The position numbers and the translations under genes are program-made. The notes under the pieces are model-generated. The model ran no database searches. It was not told the origin of the DNA and worked only from the letters and a program-made list of their open reading frames with translations. This document shows, in pieces, positions 26,457 through 35,507 of a DNA stretch of 64,000 nt. This stretch comes from Rhizobium sp. N324 (lineage in GTDB: Bacteria > Pseudomonadota > Alphaproteobacteria > Rhizobiales > Rhizobiaceae). The stretch lies in contig NZ_CP013630.1 in the NCBI RefSeq assembly GCF_001664485.1, forward strand, positions 2,173,001 to 2,237,000, in the 5' to 3' direction. Numbering within the stretch: the stretch's first letter is position 1; the number at the start of each line of letters is the position of its first letter.

Positions 26457-28052
26457 ATGAAGCATTTTTCTAAAGGCCTGTTCGTTGGCGCCGTTTTCGG
26501 CGCGCTGACGATGGCTGCCCCGCAGCTGCAGGCTGCCACGCCGCAAGACCAGCTGGTGATCGGGACGTCGCTGGCCCAGGTTCTGTCCCTCGATCCGCAG
26601 CAGGCGACCGAGGGCAAAGCCGTTGAGATCATGTCGAATCTTTACGACCGGCTGGTCGCCAGCACGGCGGACGGAAAGATCCTTCCGCAGCTGGCGGAAA
26701 GCTGGAAGGTTGACGACAAGGGCATCACCTTTACGCTGCGCAAGGCCAATTTCGCCTCCGGCAACCCGGTCACCTCGAAGGACGTCGTCTATTCGCTGGG
26801 GCGGCTCTTGAAGATGGATCAGGCCGCAGCCGCCAACCTGAAGCGCGTCGGCTACGACAAGAACAATGTCGACAAGCTCGTCAAGGCGGTCGACGACCAG
26901 ACGGTGCGTATCGATCTTTCCGACCAGGTGACGGCGGAGCTTCTGCTCTACCGGCTGACGACGACCACCACCAGCGTGGTCGACAGCGTCGAGGTCGAAA
27001 GCCACGCCGTCGACAACGACTATGGCAATGCCTGGATGCGAACGCATTCGGCCGGTTCCGGTCCATTCACCCTCAACCGCTGGTCTCCGAACGAGTTGGT
27101 CATTCTCGACGCCAACAAGGGTTATGTCGACGGCGCTCCGAAGATGCGCCGCGTCATCGTCCGCCATGTGCCGGAAAGCCAGGTCGAGCGGCTGATGCTG
27201 GAGCGCGGCGATATCGATATTGCCAGTGCGCTGACGGCCTCCGATCTCGCGACATTCCAGGCCAAGCAGGGCTTCGCCATCCAGCGCATTCCGACAGGCG
27301 GCTTCTACGTGCTGTCGATGAATGCCGGCAACCAATACCTCTCCAACTCCAAGGTCCGCGAGGCGATTGCCTACGGCATCGACTACAAGGGTATCGAGAA
27401 GACGATCATGGGGCCGTACGGACGGGCGAGAACCGTGCCCGTGCCGGAGAATTTCGAATATGCGATCCCGAGCCCGGATTGGCAGCTCAACGTAGAGAAG
27501 TCCAAGCAACTGCTGGCAGAGGCGGGTTATAAGGACGGCTTCTCGCTGACGCTGAAGACCATCGCCCAGACACCGCGTATCGATCTTGCCACCGCCATCC
27601 AGGCTTCCCTTGCCCAGGTCGGCATCAAGATCGACATCCAGCAGGGCAACGGTTCCGAAATCATCGCCGCCCATCGCGCCCGGGATTTCGATCTGCTGAT
27701 CCCGCAGACCAGCGCCTATATGCCGAATGTGCTCGGCTCGATGGAGCAGTTTTCCTCCAATCCCGACAACTCGAAAGAGGCCAACAATGCCGGGAATTTC
27801 GTCTGGCGCTCGGCCTGGGATATTCCCGAGCTGACGGCGCTGACGGCGAAGGCATCGATGGAGCCGGACGCCAAAAAGCGTGGCGAACTCTACGTGCAGA
27901 TGCAGAAGATGTTCGTCGAACAGAAGCCTGCCGTGCTGCCGATGTTCGAGCGCTTTGAGCCGATCGTCCTGACCGGCAAGGTCCAGGGATATGTCGGACA
28001 TCCGTCTCAAATGACGCGTCTCGAGAACGTGACCAAGGTCGAAACCCAGTAA
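26457..28052 (+). CDS. Family-5 (Dpp/Opp-type) substrate-binding protein
   Basis: 531 aa. Signal peptide MKHFSKGLFVGAVFGALTMA with cleavage near LQAA. The mature part is an SBP_bac_5 protein: LAQVLSLDPQQATEGKAVEI, NLYDRLVASTADGKILPQLA, ESWKVDDKGITFTLRKANFA, VREAIAYGIDYKGI. GGAGG seven bases before ATG 26457 fixes the start. The family is named for peptides, but many members bind oligosaccharides, opines or other ligands; the divergent uxuA/kdgD genes and shared operator point to a uronate-containing ligand. Confidence 0.92.
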   Translation: MKHFSKGLFVGAVFGALTMAAPQLQAATPQDQLVIGTSLAQVLSLDPQQATEGKAVEIMSNLYDRLVASTADGKILPQLAESWKVDDKGITFTLRKANFASGNPVTSKDVVYSLGRLLKMDQAAAANLKRVGYDKNNVDKLVKAVDDQTVRIDLSDQVTAELLLYRLTTTTTSVVDSVEVESHAVDNDYGNAWMRTHSAGSGPFTLNRWSPNELVILDANKGYVDGAPKMRRVIVRHVPESQVERLMLERGDIDIASALTASDLATFQAKQGFAIQRIPTGGFYVLSMNAGNQYLSNSKVREAIAYGIDYKGIEKTIMGPYGRARTVPVPENFEYAIPSPDWQLNVEKSKQLLAEAGYKDGFSLTLKTIAQTPRIDLATAIQASLAQVGIKIDIQQGNGSEIIAAHRARDFDLLIPQTSAYMPNVLGSMEQFSSNPDNSKEANNAGNFVWRSAWDIPELTALTAKASMEPDAKKRGELYVQMQKMFVEQKPAVLPMFERFEPIVLTGKVQGYVGHPSQMTRLENVTKVETQ

Positions 28053-28073
28053 GACTCGAGAGGACAGCCGATC

Positions 28074-29102
28074 ATGAAGGAACTCTCCGTAGCCGAATTT
28101 GGCCGACGCCTGGCGCATTTGCTGGTCAGCCTGTTCATTCTCCTCTGTGTGACCTTCGTGATCGGCCGCGTCCTGCCCACCGATCCGGTCGGCGCGATCG
28201 TCGGCGAGCTCGCCGATCCCGCCGCATATGCGGCGATGCGGGCCCGTCTCGGGCTCGATCTGCCAATCTACCAGCAGTTCTTCCTCTATCTGAACGGGCT
28301 GGCGCATGGTGATTTCGGCACTGCAGTGCTCACCGGCAATCCGGTCTCGTCGGACCTCGCCCAGGCGTTTCCGGCAACATTCGAGCTGGCGACGCTGGCG
28401 GTGATCATCTCGACATTCGTCGGCGTGCCGCTCGGCCTGGTCGCGGCTTCGTTTCGCGACAGCTTCATCGACAAGATAGCCCGGGTGGTGGCGCTCGTCG
28501 GCCATTCGATCCCCGTCTTCTGGTTCGGCATCGTCGGGCTGGTCATCTTCTATGCCGGCCTCAACTGGGTCGGCGGGCCGGGCAGGATCGATGTCTTTTA
28601 TGAAGGCCTCGTCACGCCGCAGACCGGCCTGTTGCTGATCGACAGCCTGCTGCAGGGCGAGACGGAAATCTTCTGGAATGCGCTCGGACATATCATTCTG
28701 CCCGCCATCATCCTCGCCTATGCGGCGATGGCCTATATCACCCGCATGACACGCAGCTTCACCCTGGAGCAGTTGAGCCAGGACTATGTTATCGCCGCCC
28801 GTGCCAAGGGTGTGAGCCCCTTCGGCACGATCTGGCGCCACGTCCTGCCGAACATCGCGGTGCAACTCATCACCATCCTGGCGATTTCCTATGGCGGGCT
28901 GCTGGAAGGTGCTGTCGTGACCGAGATCGTCTTCTCCTGGCCGGGGATCGGCCAATACATGACGAACGCCCTCATGATCGGCGACATGAACGCCATCGTG
29001 GCTGGCACCATCATCGTGGGATTCATCTTCATGCTGTTAAACTTCCTCGCCGACGTCGCTTACGCCGTCTTCGATCCGCGCATGCGGGAGGCGGCCCGAT
29101 GA
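28074..29102 (+). CDS. Dpp/Opp-type ABC permease 1 (DppB-like)
   Basis: 342 aa, six membrane segments, first LLVSLFILLCVTFVIGRVLP. The permease loop is TRSFTLEQLSQDYVIAARAK followed by GVSPFGTIWRHVLPN. Typical DppB N-terminus with MRARLGLDLPIYQQFFLYL. Its stop overlaps the next start (ATGA). Confidence 0.93.
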   Translation: MKELSVAEFGRRLAHLLVSLFILLCVTFVIGRVLPTDPVGAIVGELADPAAYAAMRARLGLDLPIYQQFFLYLNGLAHGDFGTAVLTGNPVSSDLAQAFPATFELATLAVIISTFVGVPLGLVAASFRDSFIDKIARVVALVGHSIPVFWFGIVGLVIFYAGLNWVGGPGRIDVFYEGLVTPQTGLLLIDSLLQGETEIFWNALGHIILPAIILAYAAMAYITRMTRSFTLEQLSQDYVIAARAKGVSPFGTIWRHVLPNIAVQLITILAISYGGLLEGAVVTEIVFSWPGIGQYMTNALMIGDMNAIVAGTIIVGFIFMLLNFLADVAYAVFDPRMREAAR

Positions 29103-30001
29103 GCGACGCCATCCACGCCGACATTCAGATCCGCCCGCCAAGTGTCTCGACCCGCGTCGCGGCCTCGTTTGCGCGCGCCGGCCGCAAATTGGCTGCGGAA
29201 CCGCTTGGCCTTGCCGGCTTCGTCATCCTCGGCCTGCTCTGCCTGATCGCGATCTTCGCGCCGCTTCTGGCGCCTTATGATCCGGTCGTGCAATCGCTCG
29301 GCGATGCCTTGCAGGCCCCGAGCCTGGCGCATTGGGCCGGTACCGACGAATTCGGCCGCGACATTCTGAGCCGCCTGATCTTCGGCACGCGCATCACCAT
29401 CCAGACGGTGCTGTCGATCTCGCTGATCGTCGGCCCGGTCGGCCTGCTGATCGGCGTTGTCGCCGGCTTCTTCGGCGGGCGCACCGATGCGCTGCTGATG
29501 CGGGCGACCGATATCGTTCTGTCCTTCCCGTCGCTGATCCTGGCGCTGGCCTTTGCCGCCGCACTCGGCGCCGGCCTGACCACGGCAATTATCGCGATCT
29601 CGCTGACCGCATGGCCGCCGATCGCCAGACTCGCCCGCGCCGAGGCGCTGGTCGTTAGAAACGCCGATTATGTCGTCGCTGCCCGCCTGTACGGCGCTTC
29701 GCCGATCCGCATCCTTCTCCTTTATATCGCGCCGATGTGCGTTCCTTCGGTCATCGTTCGCCTGACCCTCAACATGGCCGGCATCATCCTGACGGCGGCT
29801 TCCCTCGGCTTTCTCGGCCTCGGTGCGCAACCGCCGGCGCCGGAATGGGGGGCGATGATTTCCAACGGCCGCAAATTCATGCTGGATTACTGGTGGGTCG
29901 CCGTCATGCCGGGGATCGCCATTCTTCTCACCAGCCTTGCCTTCAACATCGCCGGAGATGCTCTGCGCGACATTCTGGATCCCCGCCATGCCAGATCGTA
30001 A
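29099..30001 (+). CDS. Dpp/Opp-type ABC permease 2 (DppC-like)
   Basis: 300 aa. The DppC mark HWAGTDEFGRDILSRLIFGT is present (residues ~78-97), and the loop is ARAEALVVRNADYVVAARLY; ends LTSLAFNIAGDALRDILDPR. Second half of the inner-membrane channel. Overlaps the preceding gene by four bases and the following ATPase gene by 14. Confidence 0.93.
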   Translation: MSDAIHADIQIRPPSVSTRVAASFARAGRKLAAEPLGLAGFVILGLLCLIAIFAPLLAPYDPVVQSLGDALQAPSLAHWAGTDEFGRDILSRLIFGTRITIQTVLSISLIVGPVGLLIGVVAGFFGGRTDALLMRATDIVLSFPSLILALAFAAALGAGLTTAIIAISLTAWPPIARLARAEALVVRNADYVVAARLYGASPIRILLLYIAPMCVPSVIVRLTLNMAGIILTAASLGFLGLGAQPPAPEWGAMISNGRKFMLDYWWVAVMPGIAILLTSLAFNIAGDALRDILDPRHARS

Positions 30002-30848
30002 AATGCAGGATCATGATCTGCAGCCGGTTCTCTCCGTCCAAGGATTGACCGTCCGCTTCGGGCGAGGTGCCGTGCCCGCCGTATCCAATGTCAGTTTCGA
30101 CGTCGGGCGCGAACGCGTCGGCATCGTCGGCGAATCCGGTTCCGGAAAATCGACGACGGGCCGCGCGATCATGCGGCTGCTGCCGCCGGCAGCGGTGGTT
30201 TCAGCCGAACGCCTCGATCTCGGCGGCGATCCGTTGCTTTCCAAGAGCGAGCGGCAGATGGGCGCGCTTCGCGGCAAGGACATCGCGCTGATCATGCAGG
30301 ATCCGCGTTATTCCTTGAACCCGGTGCTTTCGATCGGCAAGCAGATCGCCGAGGCCGCACGCCTTCACCTCGGTCTCGGCAAGGCCCCGGCGCAAGTCGC
30401 CGCCCGCGCCATGCTGGAGCGCGTGCGCATCAGCGATCCGGATCGGGTCATGGCGCTTTATCCGCATCAGATATCGGGCGGCATGGGCCAGCGCGTGATG
30501 ATCGCCATGATGCTCTTGGCGCGGCCGAAGCTGGTCATTGCCGACGAACCGACCTCGGCGCTCGATGTCAGCGTCCGCAAGGACGTGCTGTTGCTGCTCG
30601 ATGAACTGGTGCGCGAGAACAATTCCGGCCTGCTGTTGATCAGCCACGACATTCGCATGGTGGCAGCCTTCTGCGAACGGATCATCGTCATGTATGCCGG
30701 CCGCATCGTCGAGACGCTGACCAGTCTGGAAGAGGCCCGCCATCCCTATACCCGCGGACTGATAGCCGCATTGCCCGACCCGAAGAAGCCGGTTCGCCGG
30801 CTGGCGGTACTCGACAGGGCGAAACTCGATCTGGAGACGGCGCAATGA
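29988..30848 (+). CDS. Dpp/Opp-type ABC ATPase 1 (DppD-like)
   Basis: 286 aa. Walker A GESGSGKST, signature ISGGMGQRVMIAMML, Walker [14 protein letters not shown], and HPYTRGLIAALPDPKKP of the oligopeptide ATPase C-terminal domain. The iron-sulphur Cys cluster of some DppD proteins is not visible. Start at 29988 (MPDRKMQ) overlaps the permease end; ATG 30003 is an alternative. Confidence 0.9.
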   Translation: MPDRKMQDHDLQPVLSVQGLTVRFGRGAVPAVSNVSFDVGRERVGIVGESGSGKSTTGRAIMRLLPPAAVVSAERLDLGGDPLLSKSERQMGALRGKDIALIMQDPRYSLNPVLSIGKQIAEAARLHLGLGKAPAQVAARAMLERVRISDPDRVMALYPHQISGGMGQRVMIAMMLLARPKLVIADEPTSALDVSVRKDVLLLLDELVRENNSGLLLISHDIRMVAAFCERIIVMYAGRIVETLTSLEEARHPYTRGLIAALPDPKKPVRRLAVLDRAKLDLETAQ

Positions 30849-31588
30849 TCAATGTCCGCGACCTCGATGTCGTCTTTGCCTCCGCCAAATCCAGCAACCA
30901 TGTCGTCAGGGGTATCAGTTTTCAGGTCAAGCAGGGGGAGACGCTCGGTATTGTCGGCGAATCCGGCTGCGGCAAATCGACGGTGCTGCGTTGCCTTGCC
31001 GGCATGGAGACCGGCTGGACCGGGCAGATCGAACTCGGCGGCAAACCGATCGGCAAGCAGCGCTCTCGCGAGGAGCTGAAATTTGCCCAGATGGTCTTTC
31101 AGGATCCGTATGGATCCCTGCATCCGCGCCATCGCATCGGCACCGCTTTGGCCGAACCGCTGCGCGCCATGGGCCATTCGGAGATCTGGTCGAAGGTCGA
31201 AAAGGCGTTGATTCAGGTCGGCCTGCCAGCAAGCTTCGCCAATCGTTTCCCCCATGAACTTTCCGGCGGCCAGCGGCAGCGCGTGGCGATCGCCCGGGCG
31301 CTGATCCTCTCGCCGCCCATCCTGCTGCTCGACGAGCCGACATCGGCTCTCGACGTCTCGGTCCAGGCCGAAATCCTCAACCTGCTGGCCGATCAGCGCG
31401 AGGAAAAGGGCCTGACCTATCTGCTCGTCAGCCACGACCTCGCGGTCATCGCCCATATGTGCGACCGGGTGCTGATTATGAAAAACGGCGGCTTTGTCGA
31501 CGAACTGACCAAGGCGGATCTGCAGGCGGGCACCACGCATGACGCCTATGCGCGCGAGCTATTCGAGGCGAGCTTTATCGAGGCTTGA
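30845..31588 (+). CDS. Dpp/Opp-type ABC ATPase 2 (DppF-like)
   Basis: 247 aa. Walker [10 protein letters not shown], then [20 protein letters not shown], signature [15 protein letters not shown], Walker [13 protein letters not shown]. Shorter than most DppF proteins (~320 aa) because the C-terminal oligopeptide domain is missing; it ends shortly after [13 protein letters not shown]. Starts inside the previous stop (ATGA). Its last 14 bases overlap the end of the convergent LacI gene. Confidence 0.9.
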   Translation: MINVRDLDVVFASAKSSNHVVRGISFQVKQGETLGIVGESGCGKSTVLRCLAGMETGWTGQIELGGKPIGKQRSREELKFAQMVFQDPYGSLHPRHRIGTALAEPLRAMGHSEIWSKVEKALIQVGLPASFANRFPHELSGGQRQRVAIARALILSPPILLLDEPTSALDVSVQAEILNLLADQREEKGLTYLLVSHDLAVIAHMCDRVLIMKNGGFVDELTKADLQAGTTHDAYARELFEASFIEA

Positions 31589-32633
31589 TATTTCGCGCTG
31601 CTGCGCCGCTGACGGCTGCAACACTGCCCCTTTCCACAAGATGGCAGGAAAGCTCGACCCGCCGCCGCGGCATCGCGAGGCCGAGCATCATATCACGCAG
31701 CAGATCGAGCGCGGTGGCGCCGAGTTCGCGCATCGGGATATGCACCGTCGAAAGGGGCGGATTGAGAAAGGCCGATTGCGGCAGGTCGTCTATGCCCATG
31801 ACGGAGATATCCTGCGGCACGGCATAGCCCATTGCCTGCAATCCGTGCACGGCGCCGGCGGCAAGGCTGTCGCCGGCCGTCAGGACAGCGGTGAAAGAGA
31901 GGCCTTTGTCACTCACAAAACGGGTGAGGGTCTCGGCACCCAGTTCCGGCAGCCAGTCGTCGACCTCGAGCACCAGATCGGCATCGGCCGTCAGCCCATG
32001 ATGCTGCAGGGCATCGCGCCAGCCCTCCAGGCGCCGCTCGATCGTTCGCCGTCCCGGCCGCAGCATGAACAGGATGCGTTCGTGCCCCGCCTTGATCAGG
32101 TGCTCGGCGGCGATGAAGGCGGCCGAACGGTTGCAGGGCGTCACGCTGGAAAGCCGCATATAGGGATCGTCGCTATTGACGAGCACCACGGGCTTTCCGA
32201 GACTGGCGGCGGCGGCCAGCATATCTTCCTCGTCGACGGTCAGGATCAGCATGCCGCCGAAACCCGGATCATCGCGCATCTCGGCGATGACACGGGCTTC
32301 ATCCGCCTTGTCGGCGACCGGACGCATCGCCATCTCGATGCCGAGAGCGGCTGCCCGCGCATTCAATCCTTCGAGCACGTAGAGCGTGAACTGGTTGCGG
32401 ACATAATCGATCATCGCCGCGCCGGAGGCGACCAGCATGACCTTCTTGCCGGCGACGCTGGCCGGCAGGGCGTAGCTGACGGCACTTGCCGTTTCGAGCA
32501 CCAGCTTGCGAATCTCGGGCCTCACACCCTTTTCGCCGGCAAGCGCCCGCGACACGGTGCTGATCGAGACGCCGCATCGCGCGGCGATGTCGTCGAGGCG
32601 CGTGCGCCTGCCTTTTTTCTCCTCCGCTGCCAT
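31575..32633 (-). CDS. LacI family transcriptional regulator
   Basis: 352 aa. DNA-binding head RLDDIAARCGVSISTVSRAL at ~12-31 with the hinge helix, then a periplasmic-binding-protein-like sugar domain. GAGGAG six bases before ATG 32633 fixes the start; a frame to 32684 is longer but has no support. Divergent from the 839-aa protein and its CUT1 importer, which it most likely represses. A small palindrome AATCT-TTC-AGATT (32666-32678) lies in the shared promoter. Confidence 0.92.
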   Translation of the reverse strand: MAAEEKKGRRTRLDDIAARCGVSISTVSRALAGEKGVRPEIRKLVLETASAVSYALPASVAGKKVMLVASGAAMIDYVRNQFTLYVLEGLNARAAALGIEMAMRPVADKADEARVIAEMRDDPGFGGMLILTVDEEDMLAAAASLGKPVVLVNSDDPYMRLSSVTPCNRSAAFIAAEHLIKAGHERILFMLRPGRRTIERRLEGWRDALQHHGLTADADLVLEVDDWLPELGAETLTRFVSDKGLSFTAVLTAGDSLAAGAVHGLQAMGYAVPQDISVMGIDDLPQSAFLNPPLSTVHIPMRELGATALDLLRDMMLGLAMPRRRVELSCHLVERGSVAAVSGAAARNIKPR

Positions 32634-32818
32634 GTCGTTCTCCTCGCGCCATACCTTTATGCAAAAATCTTTCAGATTGCGCAAACGGAATGCCTATGCA
32701 CAATTGGCCAAGAGGAGTCCGCGACAAGCGACAGAGCAGGGAGGCTTTGAAGATGCGGTTTGACGGCCAGTCCACGCGTCGGTGTTTCCGGCGTCTCGCG
32801 GCTCGAACGAGCTGAAGC

Positions 32819-35338
32819 ATGACCGCTGGGAAATCCCATCTTCGCCGCGCCACCGGCAAGCAGAGCCCGATCGTCTATTGGCAGCTCGGCCACCTCTCGC
32901 AGGCGCGCTACGACGTCGCCGACCGGCCGATGGAAGGCAGGATGGATCCGTTTTTCTTCGTCACCAAGACGAAGAACTTCATCCCGCACGAATATCCCTG
33001 CCGCACCGAATTCAAAAAATCCTTCTCCGGCCAAAGACCGCAGCCGACCGCCGAGTTCGAGCCCGTCCGGTGGTGGCTGCCCTTTGCCTCTCCGCGTGTC
33101 GATCTCTCCGGCTTCTGGTTTCGCCCGACCCGCATCGGCTGCTGGGCGCGCACCTTCCTCGATGCCCGCTCGGCCGGGCTCGCCAAGCTTCGCCTGTCGA
33201 CCTGCGGCGGCGCGATCCTTTTCGTCAACGGCCGCGAGCAGGGCTTCATGGCGCCTTACGAGCGCAATCTGGAAGCCCAGCAGAGCTTCGAAGTCGAACT
33301 TTCAGCCGGACTCAACGAGATCCGCATCTATTTCGACGATTTGGCCGAGCGCGACGCCCGTTTCTATTTCCAGCTGGATTATCTCTACGGGCCGGAAGTC
33401 GAAACATCGCTTCCCGTTCCGATCGCCGCCGATGCTGCGAACGGGCTGGAGGCGATCCTCGAAGGCATGCGCTTCGACCGCACCGCCTATCTCGGCGAGG
33501 ACGTGACGATCCTGTTTCCCGCGCCGCTGCCGCTGGGGCTGAGCTGTCATGTCGAGGTCGAAGGCGACTTCATGTCGGTCGAGCGCTTCGACTATGACTT
33601 CGCGCTGGAAGCGGGCGCAACCAAGCTGGAACTCGGCACCTCGGCTGATATGCCCGCCGATTTCCGCCATTTCCGCATCAGCTTCAAAACAGGCGAATTT
33701 TCGCTCGGCCGCACGCTCGGCGTCGAGATCTGTCATCCCCAGCGCCAGGGGCCAGCGCCGGCTGCGCTGGAAGATCGCATCGCCGAGGCGCTTGAAGAAG
33801 TCGCCGCCCATTCCGAGCCCGATACGGTCTGCGCTTTCGCCCGCCTCGCCCTGGGGCAGGGCGGCGAGCAGACCGAGGCGATGATCTCGGCCATGTTGCC
33901 CGTCATCGAGGATTGCCACGACTGCGCCGATTTCGTGCTGGTGCCGCTGCTGTTTGCCTATACGCGCTGGAGCGATCTGCTGTCGCCGGCGCTGCGGGAG
34001 AGGATTGAACACGCCGTCCTCCGCTACCGCTACTGGATGGATGAGCCGGGCAACGACGTTCAGTGGTATTTTTCGGAAAACCACGCGCTGCTCTTCCACA
34101 CCGCCGCCTACCTCGGCGGCAGGCTTTTCCCCGACGCCGTCTTCATCCGTTCCGGCCGCACCGGCGCCGAGCAGATGAAGGTCGGCGAAGAGCGTGTCCG
34201 CGCCTGGCTCGATCATTTCGGGCGCTGGGAAATGGCCGAGTGGAATTCCGTTCCCTATTTCCCGATCGACCTCAAGGGCCTGACGGCGCTTGCTGCCTGC
34301 GCACCGGATCATACGATCCGCGCCCGGGCGAATGCCAGCATCGTCCGCCTGATGGAGATCGTCGCTCGCTCGGCCCATCAGGGCATGCTGACCGGCAGCC
34401 AGGGCCGCTCCTACGAGCATACGCTGCGCCCCGGCCGATCCGTCGAACTGTCGGCCATTTCTAGGCTGCTCTGGGGCTGCGGCTGGTACGGGCGTCGCGT
34501 TCACGCCTTGCCGCAGCTTGCCGTCTGTATCCGCGATCACGGCCTGCAATTCCCGAAAGCGCTTGCTGCGATTGCCATGCACGACGCCGACGAGGCGCAG
34601 GAATGGACCTTTTCCCAGGGCGAGAACCGTTTTGCCGCCCTCTATCACTACAAGACACGCGATACCGCCCTCGGCACCATCGCCCATTATCGCCCCGGTG
34701 CCTGGGGATATCAGGAGACGGTGCTGCATCTGCGCCTCGGTGACCGGCCGGAAGCCCAGATCTGGATCAACCATCCCGGCGAAACCATCCAGTTCGGTTA
34801 CGGCCGGCCGAGTTTCTGGGGCGGCTGCGGAACGCTGCCGCGCGTCCATCAATATCGCGATCTCGCCATCCTCGATTTCGACATCCACGAGGGCCAGCCG
34901 GATTTCACCCATGCCTGGTTCCCGCTCGAAGCCTTCGACGACACGATGGTCGAGGGCAATCTGGCGCTCGCCCGTTCCGGCAATGGCCTTGCCATGCTGA
35001 TCGGCAACGGGCCGCTGGAGCCGGTGAAGCATGGCCCAACGACGGACGTCGAACTGCGCCTCGCCGGCCGCAACGGCCGCTGGATCGTCCGTCTCTCCGA
35101 TCACGGGCGCGAAGGCGGCCTTGACGGCATGCGGGCACGTTTCGCCACGCTGGCAGCCCGCCGCGACAATGGCGGCGCATTGATCGTCATCGATCCGGAT
35201 TATGGTCAGGTCGTCTTCGAAGAGGACGGCACCGTGCGCGCCGAAGGCCGTATTCTTCGGCCGTCGGACTGGTCGGTGGGGGGAGACGCGGTACATCTTG
35301 AGATGTCAGGCAGGCAGCCTCGGCGCGCCGCTTCGTAG
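32819..35338 (+). CDS. Large unrecognised protein, possible polysaccharide lyase or glycoside hydrolase
   Basis: 839 aa, no family I can name. The layout suggests a carbohydrate-active enzyme. Residues ~120-200 look like a jelly-roll (LRLSTCGGAILFVNGREQGF; LSAGLNEIRIYFDDLAERDA). Residues ~330-600 are helical, like an alpha/alpha toroid, with WYFSENHALLFHTAAYLGG (Glu420-Asn421-His422) and RSYEHTLRPGRSVELSAI as likely active-site motifs. Residues ~610-830 are strand-rich with WINHPGE and FWGGCGTLP. This order matches heparinase- or alginate-type lyases. No signal peptide, so a cytoplasmic enzyme acting on imported oligosaccharide is expected. Start uncertain: 32942 (MDPFFF) has a better ribosome site. 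Divergent LacI and downstream CUT1 importer support a sugar role. Confidence 0.8.
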   Translation: MTAGKSHLRRATGKQSPIVYWQLGHLSQARYDVADRPMEGRMDPFFFVTKTKNFIPHEYPCRTEFKKSFSGQRPQPTAEFEPVRWWLPFASPRVDLSGFWFRPTRIGCWARTFLDARSAGLAKLRLSTCGGAILFVNGREQGFMAPYERNLEAQQSFEVELSAGLNEIRIYFDDLAERDARFYFQLDYLYGPEVETSLPVPIAADAANGLEAILEGMRFDRTAYLGEDVTILFPAPLPLGLSCHVEVEGDFMSVERFDYDFALEAGATKLELGTSADMPADFRHFRISFKTGEFSLGRTLGVEICHPQRQGPAPAALEDRIAEALEEVAAHSEPDTVCAFARLALGQGGEQTEAMISAMLPVIEDCHDCADFVLVPLLFAYTRWSDLLSPALRERIEHAVLRYRYWMDEPGNDVQWYFSENHALLFHTAAYLGGRLFPDAVFIRSGRTGAEQMKVGEERVRAWLDHFGRWEMAEWNSVPYFPIDLKGLTALAACAPDHTIRARANASIVRLMEIVARSAHQGMLTGSQGRSYEHTLRPGRSVELSAISRLLWGCGWYGRRVHALPQLAVCIRDHGLQFPKALAAIAMHDADEAQEWTFSQGENRFAALYHYKTRDTALGTIAHYRPGAWGYQETVLHLRLGDRPEAQIWINHPGETIQFGYGRPSFWGGCGTLPRVHQYRDLAILDFDIHEGQPDFTHAWFPLEAFDDTMVEGNLALARSGNGLAMLIGNGPLEPVKHGPTTDVELRLAGRNGRWIVRLSDHGREGGLDGMRARFATLAARRDNGGALIVIDPDYGQVVFEEDGTVRAEGRILRPSDWSVGGDAVHLEMSGRQPRRAAS

Positions 35339-35375
35339 ACGACGTGCCCGGGCAGGTGGAGGACCGACCGGGCCT

Positions 35376-35480
35376 GCTGCATAATTCCTTAAATCGGAAT
35401 CGATTTAAGGATAAAATTATGCAGCAATTCAAAGTGTTACAGGGTCCTTTGCTCGTCCGAAAAGACGCGCGGCGCTGTAG
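35376..35480. repeat. Rhizobial palindromic intergenic repeat, full copy
   Basis: Nested inverted repeats: GCTGCATAATT (35376-35386) with AATTATGCAGC (35415-35425), enclosing TTAAATCG-GAAT-CGATTTAA (35389-35408), then a second part ending GACGCGCGGCGCTGTAG. Diverged copies lie at 55777-55840 and 60335-60364. Sits between the 839-aa gene and the binding-protein gene. Confidence 0.75.
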
Positions 35481-35507
35481 GACTTCATCGGTTAAGAGGA
35501 GGAGAAA

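Noticed and set aside
26349..28955. Long minus-strand open frame (868 codons) over the family-5 binding protein and permease
   Set aside because: Antisense shadow of two well-supported genes in a GC-rich genome; the translation is rich in His/Arg/Asp with no recognisable domain.
33302..35296. Minus-strand open frame of 664 codons opposite the 839-aa gene
   Set aside because: Although the 839-aa protein is itself unrecognised, its plus-strand translation has regular hydrophobic patterns and motifs, while the minus frame has low-complexity composition typical of shadows.
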